Shown here piece by piece: positions 21,813 to 32,133 of a stretch of 64,000 nt of DNA. The position numbers were made by a program, and so were the translations under genes. Within the stretch, counting starts at the first letter, position 1. Every line of letters starts with the position of its first letter. The DNA is from Mycobacterium senriense (GTDB lineage Bacteria; Actinomycetota; Actinomycetes; Mycobacteriales; Mycobacteriaceae), in the NCBI RefSeq assembly GCF_019668465.1, contig NZ_AP024828.1, positions 5,332,001 through 5,396,000 of the forward strand, written 5' to 3'. The notes beneath the pieces are model-generated. The model was not told where the DNA came from. It saw nothing but the letters and a program-made list of their open reading frames with translations, and did no database searches.

Positions 21813-22464
21813 GGCGCTGCCCCGAACAAAGAGGGGGTGGACCGTGTACGCACGCTCTACCACAATTCAGGCGCAACCCTCGTCGATCGACGCCGGGCTT
21901 GCACATGTTCGCGATGACGTCATGCCCGCGCTGCAAGGTATGCCGGGGTGCGTGGGCGTATCCCTTTTGGTCGACCGTCGCTCGGGCCGGTGCATCGCCA
22001 CCAGCGCCTGGGAGAGCGACGAGTCCATGCGCGCCAGCGGTGAAACCGTGACGCCGATCCGTGACCGGGCGGCGGAAATGTTCGGGGGCACGGCAAACGT
22101 CGAGCAGTGGGAGATCGCGGCGCTGCATCGCGACCACCCCGCGCCCGAAGGTGCCGGCGTACGTGTTACGTGGGTCAAGGTGCCATCGGAAACCATGGAC
22201 CAGGGCATCGAGTACTACAAGTCGTCCGTCCTGCCCCAGCTCGAGGGCCTCGACGGGTTCTGCAGTGCGAGCCTCATGATCGACCGCACCTCTGGGCGTG
22301 GCGTGTCCTCCGCGACGTTCGACAGCATCGATGCGATGGAGCGCAACAGGGACCAGGCAACCGCGCTGAAGAACTCCTCGCTGCAAGAGGCGCGCGCCGA
22401 GGAACTCGATGAATGCGAGTTCGAGCTGGCGCTAGCGCACCTCCGAGTACCCGAGCTGGTCTGA
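21793..22464 (+). CDS. Rv2557/Rv2558-type protein, first tandem copy
   Basis: A 223-residue protein with no established function. It consists of two similar halves of about 95 residues, each with the pattern Arg-strand, helix with VMPALQ or [17 protein letters not shown] or [11 protein letters not shown], Trp/Phe-containing strand and a Glu-rich helix, resembling stacked dimeric alpha/beta barrel (ABM-like) domains. ATG 21793 has AGGAGGAAGG upstream and is used here; GTG 21844 (VYARSTTIQ), preceded by AGAGGGGG, is a credible alternative and is the start shared with the paralogue. Homologues in M. tuberculosis are reported as starvation-responsive. The downstream copy is clearly paralogous. 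Confidence 0.85.
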   Translation: MTGGATGALPRTKRGWTVYARSTTIQAQPSSIDAGLAHVRDDVMPALQGMPGCVGVSLLVDRRSGRCIATSAWESDESMRASGETVTPIRDRAAEMFGGTANVEQWEIAALHRDHPAPEGAGVRVTWVKVPSETMDQGIEYYKSSVLPQLEGLDGFCSASLMIDRTSGRGVSSATFDSIDAMERNRDQATALKNSSLQEARAEELDECEFELALAHLRVPELV

Positions 22465-22549
22465 TCGAGATGCGGCGGTAGACCGGCCGAGCCAGGCATT
22501 CGGCCGGTCGCCGATCTGCGCTTCGAAAGCATTGCGGCGAGTAACCGGC

Positions 22550-22587
22550 AGGAGGAAGGTAGCGAGTGGGACCGGTGGCGCCACCGG
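22550..22587 (+). promoter_or_regulatory. Conserved SD plus 16-bp palindrome, leader of second paralogue
   Basis: AGGAGGAAGGTAG (22550-22562) and CCGGTGGCGCCACCGG (22572-22587) repeat the leader of the first copy. Here the GTG seven bases or so after the Shine-Dalgarno sequence (22566) is out of frame with the protein by one base, so this upstream initiation would make a short alternative peptide unless ribosomes restart at GTG 22618. Confidence 0.65.
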
Positions 22588-22617
22588 GGTGCCGCCCCGA
22601 CATGGAAGGGGTCGACC

Positions 22618-23241
22618 GTGTACGCACGCTCCACCACCATCCAGGCGCAACCGCTGTCGGTCGACATCGGCATTGCGCATGTTCGCGACGTCGTCATGCC
22701 CGCCCTCACCGAGATCGACGGGTGTGTGGGACTGTCGCTGCTGGTTGACCGGCAATCGGGCACCTGCATCGCCACCAGCTCGTGGGAAACCATGGAGGCG
22801 ATGCGCGGCAGCGCCGAGCGGGTCGCACCCATTCGCGACCGGGCCGCGCTGATGTTCGACGGCAGCGCACGGGTCGAGGAATGGGACATCCCGTTGCTGC
22901 ACCGCGACCACCCCTCCCGCCCCGGCGCCTGCGTGCGCGCCACCTGGCTCAAGGTGGTGCCGGATCAGCTCGGCCGGTCGCTGGACTTCTACCGGATGGC
23001 GGTGCTGCCCGAGCTGCAGGAGCTCGACGGGTTCTGCAGCGCCAGCCTGATGGTCGATCACCCGGCCTGCCGCCGCGCCGTCACCTGCTCCACGTTCGAC
23101 TCGATGGAGGCGATGGCCCGCAACCGCGACCGCGCCAGCGAGCTGCGCAGCCGGCGCGTGCGCGAGTTGGGCGCCGAGGTGATCGACGTGGGCGAGTTCG
23201 AGCTGGCGATCGCCCACCTGCGGGTGCCCGAGCTGGTCTAG
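22618..23241 (+). CDS. Rv2557/Rv2558-type protein, second tandem copy
   Basis: A 207-residue paralogue of the preceding gene with the same two-fold internal repeat: [18 protein letters not shown] through LLHRDHP, then [10 protein letters not shown] to the identical terminus [10 protein letters not shown]. Start GTG 22618 has GGAAGGGG six bases upstream. The upstream leader is conserved with the first copy, but a one-base difference puts the leader start out of frame. No catalytic residues are recognisable; a small-ligand-binding or stress role is possible. It is 153 bp downstream of the first copy, probably cotranscribed. Confidence 0.85.
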   Translation: MYARSTTIQAQPLSVDIGIAHVRDVVMPALTEIDGCVGLSLLVDRQSGTCIATSSWETMEAMRGSAERVAPIRDRAALMFDGSARVEEWDIPLLHRDHPSRPGACVRATWLKVVPDQLGRSLDFYRMAVLPELQELDGFCSASLMVDHPACRRAVTCSTFDSMEAMARNRDRASELRSRRVRELGAEVIDVGEFELAIAHLRVPELV

Positions 23242-23268
23242 CGTCGCGGCAATCGGACCGGGGCCGGC

Positions 23269-23604
23269 TCAGGGCAGCGCGTCCCCGGGGAATCCGCGGC
23301 AGGGGTGCACCCGGTAGGTGAAGACGCCCGCCGCCACACCCGGGTCGTCGGACATGATCGCCGTGGTCTCCTCGACCGTCGCCGCGAACACCCCGATGCC
23401 GCACACTTCGGATTCGTCGATGACCGGCAGCACCACCGGGAGCACTCCGTCGTCGCGCAGTCCGAAATTGCGGCGGCCGTGCTCCCAGACGATGCCCGGC
23501 GTTGCCTCGTCGCCGTACTTGGGTCCCTTCTCGAGGATCACCACGCTGTAGGGCTGGGCGGTGGGCAGCAGGGCGCCCATCTCTTCGTCGGTGAAGATCT
23601 TCAT
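23269..23604 (-). CDS. YciI-like protein
   Basis: A 111-residue protein of the YCII-related dimeric alpha/beta barrel superfamily. Strand [12 protein letters not shown], the helix region [33 protein letters not shown] and the [26 protein letters not shown] end are typical; the His in WEHGRRN may be the conserved site residue. Substrate unknown. Its ATG overlaps the rarA stop by four bases (ATGA, 23601-23604), so the two are coupled. Confidence 0.85.
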   Translation of the reverse strand: MKIFTDEEMGALLPTAQPYSVVILEKGPKYGDEATPGIVWEHGRRNFGLRDDGVLPVVLPVIDESEVCGIGVFAATVEETTAIMSDDPGVAAGVFTYRVHPCRGFPGDALP

Positions 23605-24959
23605 GCCCGTCCCCTCTTGCGGATGATCGTGCGCAGCCGGTCCAGCCGGCCGGCCATTTCGCGTTCACCGCCGCGGCCGGTGGGCCGGTAGTAGTCGACC
23701 CCTGCCAGCTCGTCCGGCGGATATTGTTGTGCGACAACCCCATCCGGGTGGTCGTGGGAATACTTGTAGCCCTGCGCGTTGCCCAGCCCCGCCGCACCCG
23801 AGTAGTGCCCGTCGCGCAGATGGGGCGGAACCAGACCGGCTTTGCCGGCCCTGATGTCGGCCATCGCCGAGGCCAGCGCCGTGGTGACCGCGTTCGACTT
23901 CGGCGCGGTGGCCAGATAGATCGTGCAGTGCGCCAGGGTGAGCTGCGCCTCGGGCATGCCGATCAGCGCCACCGTCTGCGCGGCCGCCACCGCGACCTGC
24001 AGCGCGTTCGGGTCGGCCATGCCGATGTCCTCGCTGGCCAGGATCATCAGCCGGCGCGCGACAAACCGTGGGTCCTCGCCCGCCACCAGCATGCGGGCCA
24101 GGTAGTGCAGCGCGGCGTCGACGTCCGAGCCGCGCACCGACTTGATGAAGGCGCTGATGACGTCGTAGTGCTGGTCGCCGTCGCGGTCGTAGCGCACCGC
24201 GGCCTCGTCCAGGGACTGCTCGACGGCCGCGACGGTCAGCTCGCCGCCGGGCTCGACCGCCTCGGCGGCGACCTCCAGCGCCGTCAGCGCGCGCCGGGCG
24301 TCACCCGCGGCCAGCCGGACCACCAGGTCGACGGCCTCGGGCGCGACCGCGATCTGGCCGCCCAGCCCGCGCGGGTCCTCGATCGCACGCTGCACCACGG
24401 TGCGGATGTCGTCGGCGCTCAGCGGCCGCAACTGCAGGATCAGCGAGCGCGACAGCAGCGGCGCGACCACCGAGAAGCTGGGGTTCTCCGTGGTCGCCGC
24501 CACCAGCAGCACCACCCGGTTCTCGACGGCGGACAGCAGCGCGTCCTGCTGGGTCTTGGAGAAGCGGTGCACCTCGTCGATGAACAGCACCGTCTGCTCA
24601 CCGGACAGCAGCGCCCGGCGCGCGGTGTCGATCACCGCCCGAACGTCTTTGACACCGGCCGACAGGGCCGACAGCGCCTCGAACCGGCGGCCGGTCGCCT
24701 GCGAGATCAGCGCGGCCAGCGTCGTCTTGCCACTGCCGGGGGGCCCGTACAGGATGGCCGACGCCACGCCCGAGCCCTCGACCAGCCGGCGCAGCGGAGA
24801 TCCGGGCGCCAGCAGATGGTCCTGCCCGACCACCTCGTCCAACGATGCCGGACGCATCCGGACCGCCAGGGGTCCACCGCCCGACACGCCCAGCCCGTGA
24901 TCGGTCGGCTGCGGCGCGCCGGGGAGGTCAAACAGACCGTCGGACACGGTTTCAGGCAT
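23601..24959 (-). CDS. rarA: Replication-associated recombination protein RarA (MgsA/WRNIP1)
   Basis: A 452-residue AAA+ clamp-loader-like ATPase acting at stalled replication forks. Walker [10 protein letters not shown], Walker [11 protein letters not shown], sensor 1 ATTENPSF and the arginine-finger region [10 protein letters not shown] are present, followed by the helical tetramerisation domain ([34 protein letters not shown]). It equals Rv2559c in length with ATG 24959; GTG 24947 (VSDGLF) is an alternative. It is divergent from the Pro/Gly-rich membrane protein. Confidence 0.95.
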   Translation of the reverse strand: MPETVSDGLFDLPGAPQPTDHGLGVSGGGPLAVRMRPASLDEVVGQDHLLAPGSPLRRLVEGSGVASAILYGPPGSGKTTLAALISQATGRRFEALSALSAGVKDVRAVIDTARRALLSGEQTVLFIDEVHRFSKTQQDALLSAVENRVVLLVAATTENPSFSVVAPLLSRSLILQLRPLSADDIRTVVQRAIEDPRGLGGQIAVAPEAVDLVVRLAAGDARRALTALEVAAEAVEPGGELTVAAVEQSLDEAAVRYDRDGDQHYDVISAFIKSVRGSDVDAALHYLARMLVAGEDPRFVARRLMILASEDIGMADPNALQVAVAAAQTVALIGMPEAQLTLAHCTIYLATAPKSNAVTTALASAMADIRAGKAGLVPPHLRDGHYSGAAGLGNAQGYKYSHDHPDGVVAQQYPPDELAGVDYYRPTGRGGEREMAGRLDRLRTIIRKRGRA

Positions 24960-25076
24960 ACCACGGCGGGCGGACACCCGCGCCGGGCGAGGCGGGCGGC
25001 CCGGCGATCCGCGCGCCCCGGCCGCATCTTTGCTAAGTTCCCGTTTGCCGAGTCCCGCGCGACAGCAAGGACGGAC

Positions 25077-26030
25077 ATGAGCCAACCTCCCGAGTATCCA
25101 GGCACCCCGGCAGACCCCCAGGGCAGCAACCCTCCCGGCTACCCGCCACCGGGCTACGGCGCACCCCCGCCGCCTCCGCCGGGTTACGGACCGCCCCCGG
25201 GCTACGGCACACCCCCGCCGCCTCAGCCGGGTTACGGACCGCCCCCGGGATATGGGGCGCCCCCACCGGGCTACGGACCGCCACCCGGCTACGGTGGCCC
25301 GCCCGCGTTCAGCATCGGGGACGCGTTCGGCTGGGCCTGGAACACATTCACCAAAAACGCCGTGGCACTTATTATTCCGGCACTGGTGTACGCGGTGCTG
25401 TTTGCCGTCGCCTCCACCCTGATCGGCCTGAGCCAGAGCATGGGCACGACGAGCAACTCCGACGACGACTACTTCACCTTCACCGGGAACCTCAACGGCG
25501 GCGGTACGGCGCTGCTGATCCTCGGCTATCTCGTGGCATACCTGGTGGGGGCGTTCGCCCAGTCCGCGTTCCTGTCCGGCTGCCTGGATCTGGCCGACGG
25601 CCGCCCGGTGACCATCGGGTCCTTCTTCAAGCCGCGCAACTTCGGCAGGGTGTTTCTGGCGGCGCTGCTGGTCGGGATCCTCACCTCGATCGCCTCGGTG
25701 CTGTGCTTCCTGCCCGGCCTGATCCTGGGGATCTTTGCCCAGTTCACCATCCCGTACGCGATCGATCGGTCCGAGCAGCCCATCAAGGCGCTCACCTCCA
25801 GCTTCTCCACCGTCGCGTCGAACTTCGGCAACGCCCTGCTGGTGTGGCTGGTCGAGGTCGCCGCCGTGGTGGTGGGTTTCCTGGCGTGTGGCGTCGGCGT
25901 GGTGGTGGCGGTCCCGGTCGCCGCCCTGGTCGGGATCTACGCGTACCGCAAGTTTTCCGGTGGCCAGGTCGCCGCGCCGCAGCAGGCGGGGTACCAGGCC
26001 GGCCCCCCACCGGGACACGCACCGGCCTAG
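25077..26030 (+). CDS. Pro/Gly-rich N-tail membrane protein, Rv2560-like
   Basis: A 317-residue protein. Residues 1-77 are low complexity, with repeated PPGYG and GYGPPPGYG units; the rest has about six hydrophobic segments interspersed with [14 protein letters not shown] and a DUF-type integral membrane domain seen in actinobacterial glycerophosphodiester or PrsW-like neighbours. AAGGA lies seven bases before ATG 25077. A short PPPGHAP motif closes the C-terminus. Such proline-rich tails in actinobacterial membrane proteins often mediate protein interactions. It matches Rv2560; the Rv2561-Rv2565 genes expected next are absent here. Confidence 0.85.
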   Translation: MSQPPEYPGTPADPQGSNPPGYPPPGYGAPPPPPPGYGPPPGYGTPPPPQPGYGPPPGYGAPPPGYGPPPGYGGPPAFSIGDAFGWAWNTFTKNAVALIIPALVYAVLFAVASTLIGLSQSMGTTSNSDDDYFTFTGNLNGGGTALLILGYLVAYLVGAFAQSAFLSGCLDLADGRPVTIGSFFKPRNFGRVFLAALLVGILTSIASVLCFLPGLILGIFAQFTIPYAIDRSEQPIKALTSSFSTVASNFGNALLVWLVEVAAVVVGFLACGVGVVVAVPVAALVGIYAYRKFSGGQVAAPQQAGYQAGPPPGHAPA

Positions 26031-26118
26031 CACTGCGCGCAGGTTTCGCGTATTACGGCGCGGTAAGCCGCAATTGCGGCGCGCTGCGCCGCGTGCGCGC
26101 GTGTGATGGGATCAGCGA

Positions 26119-29100
26119 ATGAGCATCAAAGTTGCGCTGGAGCACCGCACCAGCTACACCTTTGACCGGCTGGTCCGGGTGTATCCGCACATCGTGCGGC
26201 TGCGCCCGGCGCCCCACACCCGCACGCCCATCGAGGCGTACTCGTTGCGCATCGAGCCCGACGAACACTTCATCAACTGGCAGCAGGACGCGGTGGGTAA
26301 TTTCCTTGCCCGGCTGGTGTTTCCGACTCCGATGCAACAACTGAGCATCACCGTCGGGCTGATCGCCGACCTCAAGGTGATCAACCCGTTCGACTTCTTC
26401 ATCGAGGACTGGGCCGAACGGTGGGTCCCCGGCAAGGGGCGGGGCGGGCTGACCTACCCCAAGGAACTCGCCGAGGACCTGGAGCCCTACCTGCGGCCGG
26501 TCGACGAAGACGGCGACGGCTCCGGCCCGGGCGAGCTGGTGCGGGCCTGGCTGAGCGATTACTCGGTGCGCGACGGCACTCGCACCATCGACATGCTGGT
26601 CGAGCTCAACCGTGCCATCAACGCCGCCGTCGCCTACAGCCTGCGGATGGAACCCGGTGTGCAGACACCGGATTACACGCTGCGCGCCGGGGTCGGCTCG
26701 TGTCGCGACTCGGCCTGGCTGCTGGTGTCGATCCTGCGCCAGCTGGGGCTGGCCGCCCGCTTCGTATCCGGCTACCTGGTGCAGCTGGCCTCCGACGTCG
26801 AGGCGCTCGACGGGCCGTCGGGCCCCGTCGCCGACTTCACCGACCTGCACGCCTGGACCGAGGTGTACATCCCCGGCGCGGGCTGGATCGGGCTCGATCC
26901 GACGTCCGGGTTGTTCGCGGGCGAAGGCCACATCCCGCTGGCGGCCACGCCGCACCCGACGTCGGCGGCACCGATCACTGGGGGCACCGAACCCTGCGAC
27001 TCGGTGCTGGAGTTCTCCAACACCGTCACCCGGGTTCACGAAGACCCGCGCGTCACGCTGCCGTACACCGACGACGCGTGGCGGACCATCCGCGAGGTCG
27101 GCCGGCAGGTTGACGAGCGGCTGGCGGCGGCCGACGTCCGGCTGACCGTCGGCGGCGAGCCGACCTTCGTTGCGGTGGATATCCACCCAAACAAGTCGAC
27201 CAAGGAATGGACGACGGCCGCCGACGGCCCGCACAAGCGGCAGCGCGCCTCCGATCTGGCCGCCCGCTTGAAGGCCGTATGGGCGCCGGGCGGCGTGATC
27301 CAGCGCGGCCAGGGCCGCTGGTATCCCGGAGAACCGTTGCCCCGCTGGCAGATTGCGCTGCATTGGCGCACCGACGGGCGTCCGCTGTGGACCGACGAGA
27401 CGCTGCTGGCCGACCCCTGGAGCGGCACGGCGCAACCCCCCGTCGACAACGAGGCGGCCTCTCAGGTGCTTGCCGGGATCGCCGACGGCCTGGGCCTGCC
27501 GGCCTCGCAGGTCCGGCCGGCCTACGAGGACCCGCTGCATCGACTGGCGGCCAAAGTCCTTGAGCCCGAAGGGGTTCCGGTGGAGGACGCCGACGACCTG
27601 GCAGCCGACTCCCCCGCGGGCCGCGCGGCGCTGCTGGCCCGGCTGGACGAATCCATCACGGCCCCGGCGGCATTCGTGCTGCCGCTGCACCGGCGCGACG
27701 ATGACCTGGGGTGGGCCAGCGCCGACTGGCGGCTGCGCCGCGGCCGCATCGTGTTGCTGCCCGGGGATTCTCCGGCGGGGCTGCGGCTACCGCTGGACTC
27801 GATCAGCTGGAAACCGCCACGTCCGTCGTTCGATGCCGACCCCCTTGCTGTCGGCCACGCCCTGTCGACGGAGTCGACGGGCGCGCAGGTGGTCGACGCC
27901 GACGGTGCACCGCCGACCGCGCTGGTCACCGAGATTCGGGACGGGCTGCTCTACGTCTTCCTGCCGCCCACCGAGGCGCTGGAGCACTACGTCGATCTGA
28001 TCGCCCGGGTCGAGGCAGCGGCCAAGGTCGACTGCCCGGTGGTGATCGAGGGTTACGATCCCCCGCCGGACCCACGGCTGCGCTCGACAACCATCACCCC
28101 GGACCCCGGTGTCATCGAGGTCAACGTCGCGCCCACCGCCAGCTTCGCCGAACAGAACCAACAGCTGGAGACGCTGTACGCGCAGGCCCGCCTGGCCCGC
28201 CTGTGTACCGAGTCTTTCGACGTCGACGGCACGCACGGCGGCACCGGCGGCGGCAACCACATCACCCTGGGCGGCGTGACGCCCGCGGACTCGCCGCTGC
28301 TGCGCCGCCCCGACCTGCTGGTGTCGCTGCTGACGTACTGGCAGCGCCACCCGTCGCTGTCCTACCTGTTCGCCGGCCGGTTCGTGGGCACCACGTCGCA
28401 GGCGCCGCGAGTGGACGAGGGCCGCGCCGAGGCCCTCTACGAGCTCGAGATCGCGTTCGCCGAGATCGCCCGGCTGGGCGGCGGTGGCGCCACCAAGCCG
28501 TGGGTGATCGACCGCGCGCTGCGTCACCTGCTCACCGACATCACCGGCAACACCCACCGCGCCGAGTTCTGCATCGACAAGCTCTACAGCCCCGACAACG
28601 CCCGCGGCCGGCTAGGCCTACTGGAGTTGCGCGGCTTCGAGATGCCCCCGCACCTGCAGATGGCCATGGTGCAGTCGCTGCTGGTGCGCTCTTTGGTCGC
28701 GTGGTTCTGGGACGAGCCGCTGCGCGCGCCGCTGATCCGCCACGGCGCCAACCTGCACGGCAGATACCTGTTGCCGCACTTCCTGATTCATGACATCGCC
28801 GACGTCGCCGCGGACCTGCGCGCGCACGGCATCGCGTTCGAGACCAGCTGGCTGGATCCGTTCACCGAGTTCCGGTTCCCGCGCATCGGGACCGCGGTGT
28901 TCGACGGCGTGGAGATCGAACTGCGCGGGGCCATCGAGCCGTGGACCACGCTGGGCGAGGAGTCCACCGCCACGGGAACGGCGCGCTACGTCGACTCCTC
29001 GGTGGAGCGCATCCAGGTCCGCATCATCGGGGCGGACCGCCATCGCTATGTGTTGACGGTCAACGGCTATCCGGTGCCGTTGCTGGCCACCGACAACCCC

Positions 29101-29451
29101 GACATCCACGTGGGCGGGGTGCGGTTCAAGGCCTGGCAGCCGCCCAGCGCGCTGCACTCGACCATCTCGGCCGACGGGCCGTTGCGGTTCGAGCTGATCG
29201 ACCTCACCACCGGCACGTCGCGCGGGGGCTGCACCTACCACGTCGCCCACCCCGGCGGGCGGGCCTACGACACGCCACCGGTCAACGCCGTGGAGGCCGA
29301 GGCACGGCGCGCCCGCCGCTTCGAGGCGACCGGCTTCACCTCCGGCAAACTCGACCTGTCCGGCATCCGGGAGAAGCAGGCCCGGATCTTCACCGATGTC
29401 GGCGCGCCGGGCATCCTCGACCTGCGCCGCGTGCGTACCGTTGCGCAGTAA
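26119..29451 (+). CDS. DUF2126 transglutaminase-like protein, Rv2566-like
   Basis: An 1110-residue cytoplasmic protein. An N-terminal bacterial transglutaminase-like half carries the Cys-His-Asp triad: Cys195 in GSCRDSAWLL, His244 in DLHAWTEVY and Asp260 in GLDPTSGLF. The C-terminal half (from about residue 330) is DUF2126, a glutamine-synthetase-like or amidoligase-type domain with VGGEPTFVA, HGGTGGGNHITLGG and the acidic FCIDKLYSPD. Families with this architecture are predicted to modify peptides but are uncharacterised. Its TAA shares a base with the next ATG (TAATG), so it is coupled to the ATP-grasp protein. Confidence 0.92.
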   Translation: MSIKVALEHRTSYTFDRLVRVYPHIVRLRPAPHTRTPIEAYSLRIEPDEHFINWQQDAVGNFLARLVFPTPMQQLSITVGLIADLKVINPFDFFIEDWAERWVPGKGRGGLTYPKELAEDLEPYLRPVDEDGDGSGPGELVRAWLSDYSVRDGTRTIDMLVELNRAINAAVAYSLRMEPGVQTPDYTLRAGVGSCRDSAWLLVSILRQLGLAARFVSGYLVQLASDVEALDGPSGPVADFTDLHAWTEVYIPGAGWIGLDPTSGLFAGEGHIPLAATPHPTSAAPITGGTEPCDSVLEFSNTVTRVHEDPRVTLPYTDDAWRTIREVGRQVDERLAAADVRLTVGGEPTFVAVDIHPNKSTKEWTTAADGPHKRQRASDLAARLKAVWAPGGVIQRGQGRWYPGEPLPRWQIALHWRTDGRPLWTDETLLADPWSGTAQPPVDNEAASQVLAGIADGLGLPASQVRPAYEDPLHRLAAKVLEPEGVPVEDADDLAADSPAGRAALLARLDESITAPAAFVLPLHRRDDDLGWASADWRLRRGRIVLLPGDSPAGLRLPLDSISWKPPRPSFDADPLAVGHALSTESTGAQVVDADGAPPTALVTEIRDGLLYVFLPPTEALEHYVDLIARVEAAAKVDCPVVIEGYDPPPDPRLRSTTITPDPGVIEVNVAPTASFAEQNQQLETLYAQARLARLCTESFDVDGTHGGTGGGNHITLGGVTPADSPLLRRPDLLVSLLTYWQRHPSLSYLFAGRFVGTTSQAPRVDEGRAEALYELEIAFAEIARLGGGGATKPWVIDRALRHLLTDITGNTHRAEFCIDKLYSPDNARGRLGLLELRGFEMPPHLQMAMVQSLLVRSLVAWFWDEPLRAPLIRHGANLHGRYLLPHFLIHDIADVAADLRAHGIAFETSWLDPFTEFRFPRIGTAVFDGVEIELRGAIEPWTTLGEESTATGTARYVDSSVERIQVRIIGADRHRYVLTVNGYPVPLLATDNPDIHVGGVRFKAWQPPSALHSTISADGPLRFELIDLTTGTSRGGCTYHVAHPGGRAYDTPPVNAVEAEARRARRFEATGFTSGKLDLSGIREKQARIFTDVGAPGILDLRRVRTVAQ

Positions 29452-32111
29452 TGGTGTTTGCGGACATGACATTCGGCGCGGGTGCACCGCCTGGACCCGG
29501 CTCGATGGCCGGCACCGCGGGCTACGACGCCGATCGCCTGCTGGCCGGATACCGCGCCGCGCGGGCCCAGGAAGCGCTGTTCGATCTGCGGCACGGCCCG
29601 GCGAGCGGCTATGACGAGTTCGTCGACCAGGACGGCAACGTGCGCCCGGCGTGGGCGGAGCTGGCCGACGCCATCGCCGAGCGCGGCCGCGCCGGGCTGG
29701 ACCGGCTGCGCTCGGTGGTGCGCGACCTCATCGACAACGACGGCATCACCTACACCGATGTCGCGCCCGGCGGTCGCGGCCAGGAGCCCCGGCCATGGCA
29801 GCTGGACACCTTGCCGATCGTGCTGTCCGCGGCCGACTGGGAGGTGCTCGAGGCCGGCCTGCTGCAGCGCTCGCGGGTGCTCGACGCCGTGCTGGCCGAC
29901 CTGTACGGTCCGCGCCGCCTGCTCACTGACGGCGTCCTGCCCCCCGAGCTGCTGTTCGGCCACCCCGGGTACGTGCGCGCGGCCAACGGCATCGAAATCC
30001 CGGGCCGCCACCAGCTTTTCATGCATGCCTGCGATGTGAGCCGGCGTCCGGACGGCACCTTCGTCGTCAACGGCGACCGCACCCAGGCGCCATCGGGGGC
30101 CGGGTACGCCCTGGCCGACCGGCGGGTGGTCGCGCACTCGATTCCCGAGCTCTACGAGCGCATCGCGCCGCGGCCGACGACGCCGTTCGCCCAGGCGCTG
30201 CGGCTGGCTCTGATCGACGCGGCACCCGATGACGCCCAGGACCCGGTCGTCGTGGTGCTGTCCCCGGGCATCTACTCCGAGACCGCGTTCGACCAAGCGT
30301 ATCTGGCCACGCTGCTGGGTTTTCCGATGGTGGAAAGCGCCGACCTGGTGGTGCGCGACGGCATGTTGTGGATGCGCTCGCTGGGCACACTGAAGCGCGT
30401 CGACGTAGTGCTGCGCCGGGTCGACGCCGACTACACGGACCCGCTGGACCTGCGCGCCGACTCCCGGCTCGGGGTGGCCGGTTTGGTGGAGGCCCAGCGC
30501 CGCGGGACGGTGACCGTGGTCAACACGCTGGGCAGCGGGATTCTGGAAAACCCTGGGCTGCTACGTTTTCTGCCCACGATGGCCGAGCACCTGCTCTCGG
30601 AAACGCTGCAGCTGCCCGCCGCCCAGGTCTACTGGGGCGGCATCGCCAGTGAACGCTCACACCTGCTGGCGAACCTGTCCTCGTTATTGGTGAAATCCGC
30701 CGTCGGCGAGAAAACCCTTGTCGGGCCCACGCTTTCGTCTCAGCAGCTGACCCGGTTGGCGGCCCGCATCGAGCAGACACCGTGGCAGTGGATCGGCCAG
30801 GAGCTGCCGCAATTCTCGTCCGCGCCCACCGACCACGCCGGCGTGCTGTCGTCGGCGGGCGTCGGAATCCGGTTGTTCACCGTCGCCCAGCGCGGCGGTT
30901 ACGCGCCGATGATCGGCGGCATCGGCTACGTGCTGGCACCCGGGTCCGCCGCATACACATTGAAAACCATTGCGGCAAAGGACGTCTGGGTGCGACCCAC
31001 GGAGCGCGCCCGTGCCGAGGCGATCAGCCTGCCGACGACGGAGCCCCCGGCGAAGACGGCCGCCGGCACCTGGGGCGTCAGCTCCCCGCGCGTGCTGTCC
31101 GACCTGTTCTGGATCGGCCGGTACGGCGAGCGCGCGGAAAGCATGGCGCGGCTGCTGATCGTCACCCGCGACCGGTTCCACGTCTACCGCCACCACCAGC
31201 ACAGCGAGGAAAGCGAATGCGTGCCGGTGCTGATGACCGCGCTGGGCCGCATCACCGGAACGCCCGACAGCGACGGCGACCATGCCGAGATGATCGCGAT
31301 CGCCCCCTCCACGCTGTGGTCGCTCACCGTCGACCCGGAGCGGCCCGGCTCCCTGGTGGAATCGGTGGAGGGTTTGGCACTGGCCGCGCGGGCGGTGCGC
31401 GACCAGATGTCGAACGACACGTGGATGGTGCTGGCCGCGGTAGAGCGTGCGCTGGCCCTGGAAAAGGAACCGCCGGAACCACTTTCGGAGGCCGACGCCC
31501 TGCTCACCGGGGCCCAGGCCCAGACGCTGGCCGGCATGCTGACCCTGTCCGGGGTGGCCGGCGAGTCGATGGTGCGCGACGTGGGCTGGACGATGATGGA
31601 CATCGGCAAACGGATCGAACGCGGGCTGTGGCTGACGGCGTTGCTGCAGGCCACGTTGACCGTCGGCCGCGGCGCCGCGGCTGAACAGACCGTCATCGAG
31701 TCCACCCTGGTGGCGTGCGAGTCCTCGGTCATTTACCGGCGCCGCACGGTGGGCAAGGTCAGCGTGGCCGCCATGGCCGAGCTGATGCTGTTCGACGCGC
31801 AGAACCCGCGGTCGCTGCTGTACCAGTTGGAGAGGCTGCGGATCAATCTCAAGGACCTCCCCGGCTCGTCGGGATCTTCGCGCCCCGAACGGCTGGTGGA
31901 CGAGATCGGCACCCTGCTGCGGCGGTCCCATCCCGCGGAGCTCGAGCGGGTCGGCGGCGACGGCCGGCGTGCGCAGCTGGCGGAGCTGCTCGCCGCGGTG
32001 CATGGCGAGCTGCGCAACCTGGCCGAGGTCATCACCACCACCCAGCTGGCGCTGCCCGGTGGCATGCAACCGATTTGGGGTCCCGACGAACGACGGGTGA
32101 TGCCGGCCTAG
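29451..32111 (+). CDS. Circularly permuted ATP-grasp / alpha-E protein, Rv2567-like
   Basis: An 886-residue protein. The N-terminal half (about 60-490) is a circularly permuted ATP-grasp (CP_ATPgrasp) domain with the signature NGIEIPGRHQLFMHACDVSR, VNGDRTQAPSGAGYALADRR and VVLSPGIYSETAFDQAYLA; the second half is an alpha-E all-helical domain containing LSDLFWIGRYGERAESMARLL and MMDIGKRIERG. ATP-grasp enzymes form carboxylate-amine bonds, so it may ligate an amino group to a peptide or small molecule; the substrate is unknown. It is translationally coupled to the DUF2126 transglutaminase and neighbours a second transglutaminase. Confidence 0.92.
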   Translation: MVFADMTFGAGAPPGPGSMAGTAGYDADRLLAGYRAARAQEALFDLRHGPASGYDEFVDQDGNVRPAWAELADAIAERGRAGLDRLRSVVRDLIDNDGITYTDVAPGGRGQEPRPWQLDTLPIVLSAADWEVLEAGLLQRSRVLDAVLADLYGPRRLLTDGVLPPELLFGHPGYVRAANGIEIPGRHQLFMHACDVSRRPDGTFVVNGDRTQAPSGAGYALADRRVVAHSIPELYERIAPRPTTPFAQALRLALIDAAPDDAQDPVVVVLSPGIYSETAFDQAYLATLLGFPMVESADLVVRDGMLWMRSLGTLKRVDVVLRRVDADYTDPLDLRADSRLGVAGLVEAQRRGTVTVVNTLGSGILENPGLLRFLPTMAEHLLSETLQLPAAQVYWGGIASERSHLLANLSSLLVKSAVGEKTLVGPTLSSQQLTRLAARIEQTPWQWIGQELPQFSSAPTDHAGVLSSAGVGIRLFTVAQRGGYAPMIGGIGYVLAPGSAAYTLKTIAAKDVWVRPTERARAEAISLPTTEPPAKTAAGTWGVSSPRVLSDLFWIGRYGERAESMARLLIVTRDRFHVYRHHQHSEESECVPVLMTALGRITGTPDSDGDHAEMIAIAPSTLWSLTVDPERPGSLVESVEGLALAARAVRDQMSNDTWMVLAAVERALALEKEPPEPLSEADALLTGAQAQTLAGMLTLSGVAGESMVRDVGWTMMDIGKRIERGLWLTALLQATLTVGRGAAAEQTVIESTLVACESSVIYRRRTVGKVSVAAMAELMLFDAQNPRSLLYQLERLRINLKDLPGSSGSSRPERLVDEIGTLLRRSHPAELERVGGDGRRAQLAELLAAVHGELRNLAEVITTTQLALPGGMQPIWGPDERRVMPA

Positions 32112-32133
32112 TCTCGGGCCGTCCCCACCGAAT

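Noticed and set aside
23724..25076. Plus-strand frame fused in front of the Pro/Gly-rich membrane protein
   Set aside because: It is antisense to rarA; the real protein starts at ATG 25077 with AAGGA upstream.
24959..25076. Strong bidirectional promoter between rarA and the Pro/Gly-rich gene
   Set aside because: Only a weak TAAGTT hexamer is visible, too far from the ATG to support a confident promoter call.
28941..29450. In-frame extension of the ATP-grasp protein upstream of 29451
   Set aside because: It overlaps the DUF2126 gene in another frame; TAATG junction and family length fix the start at 29451.
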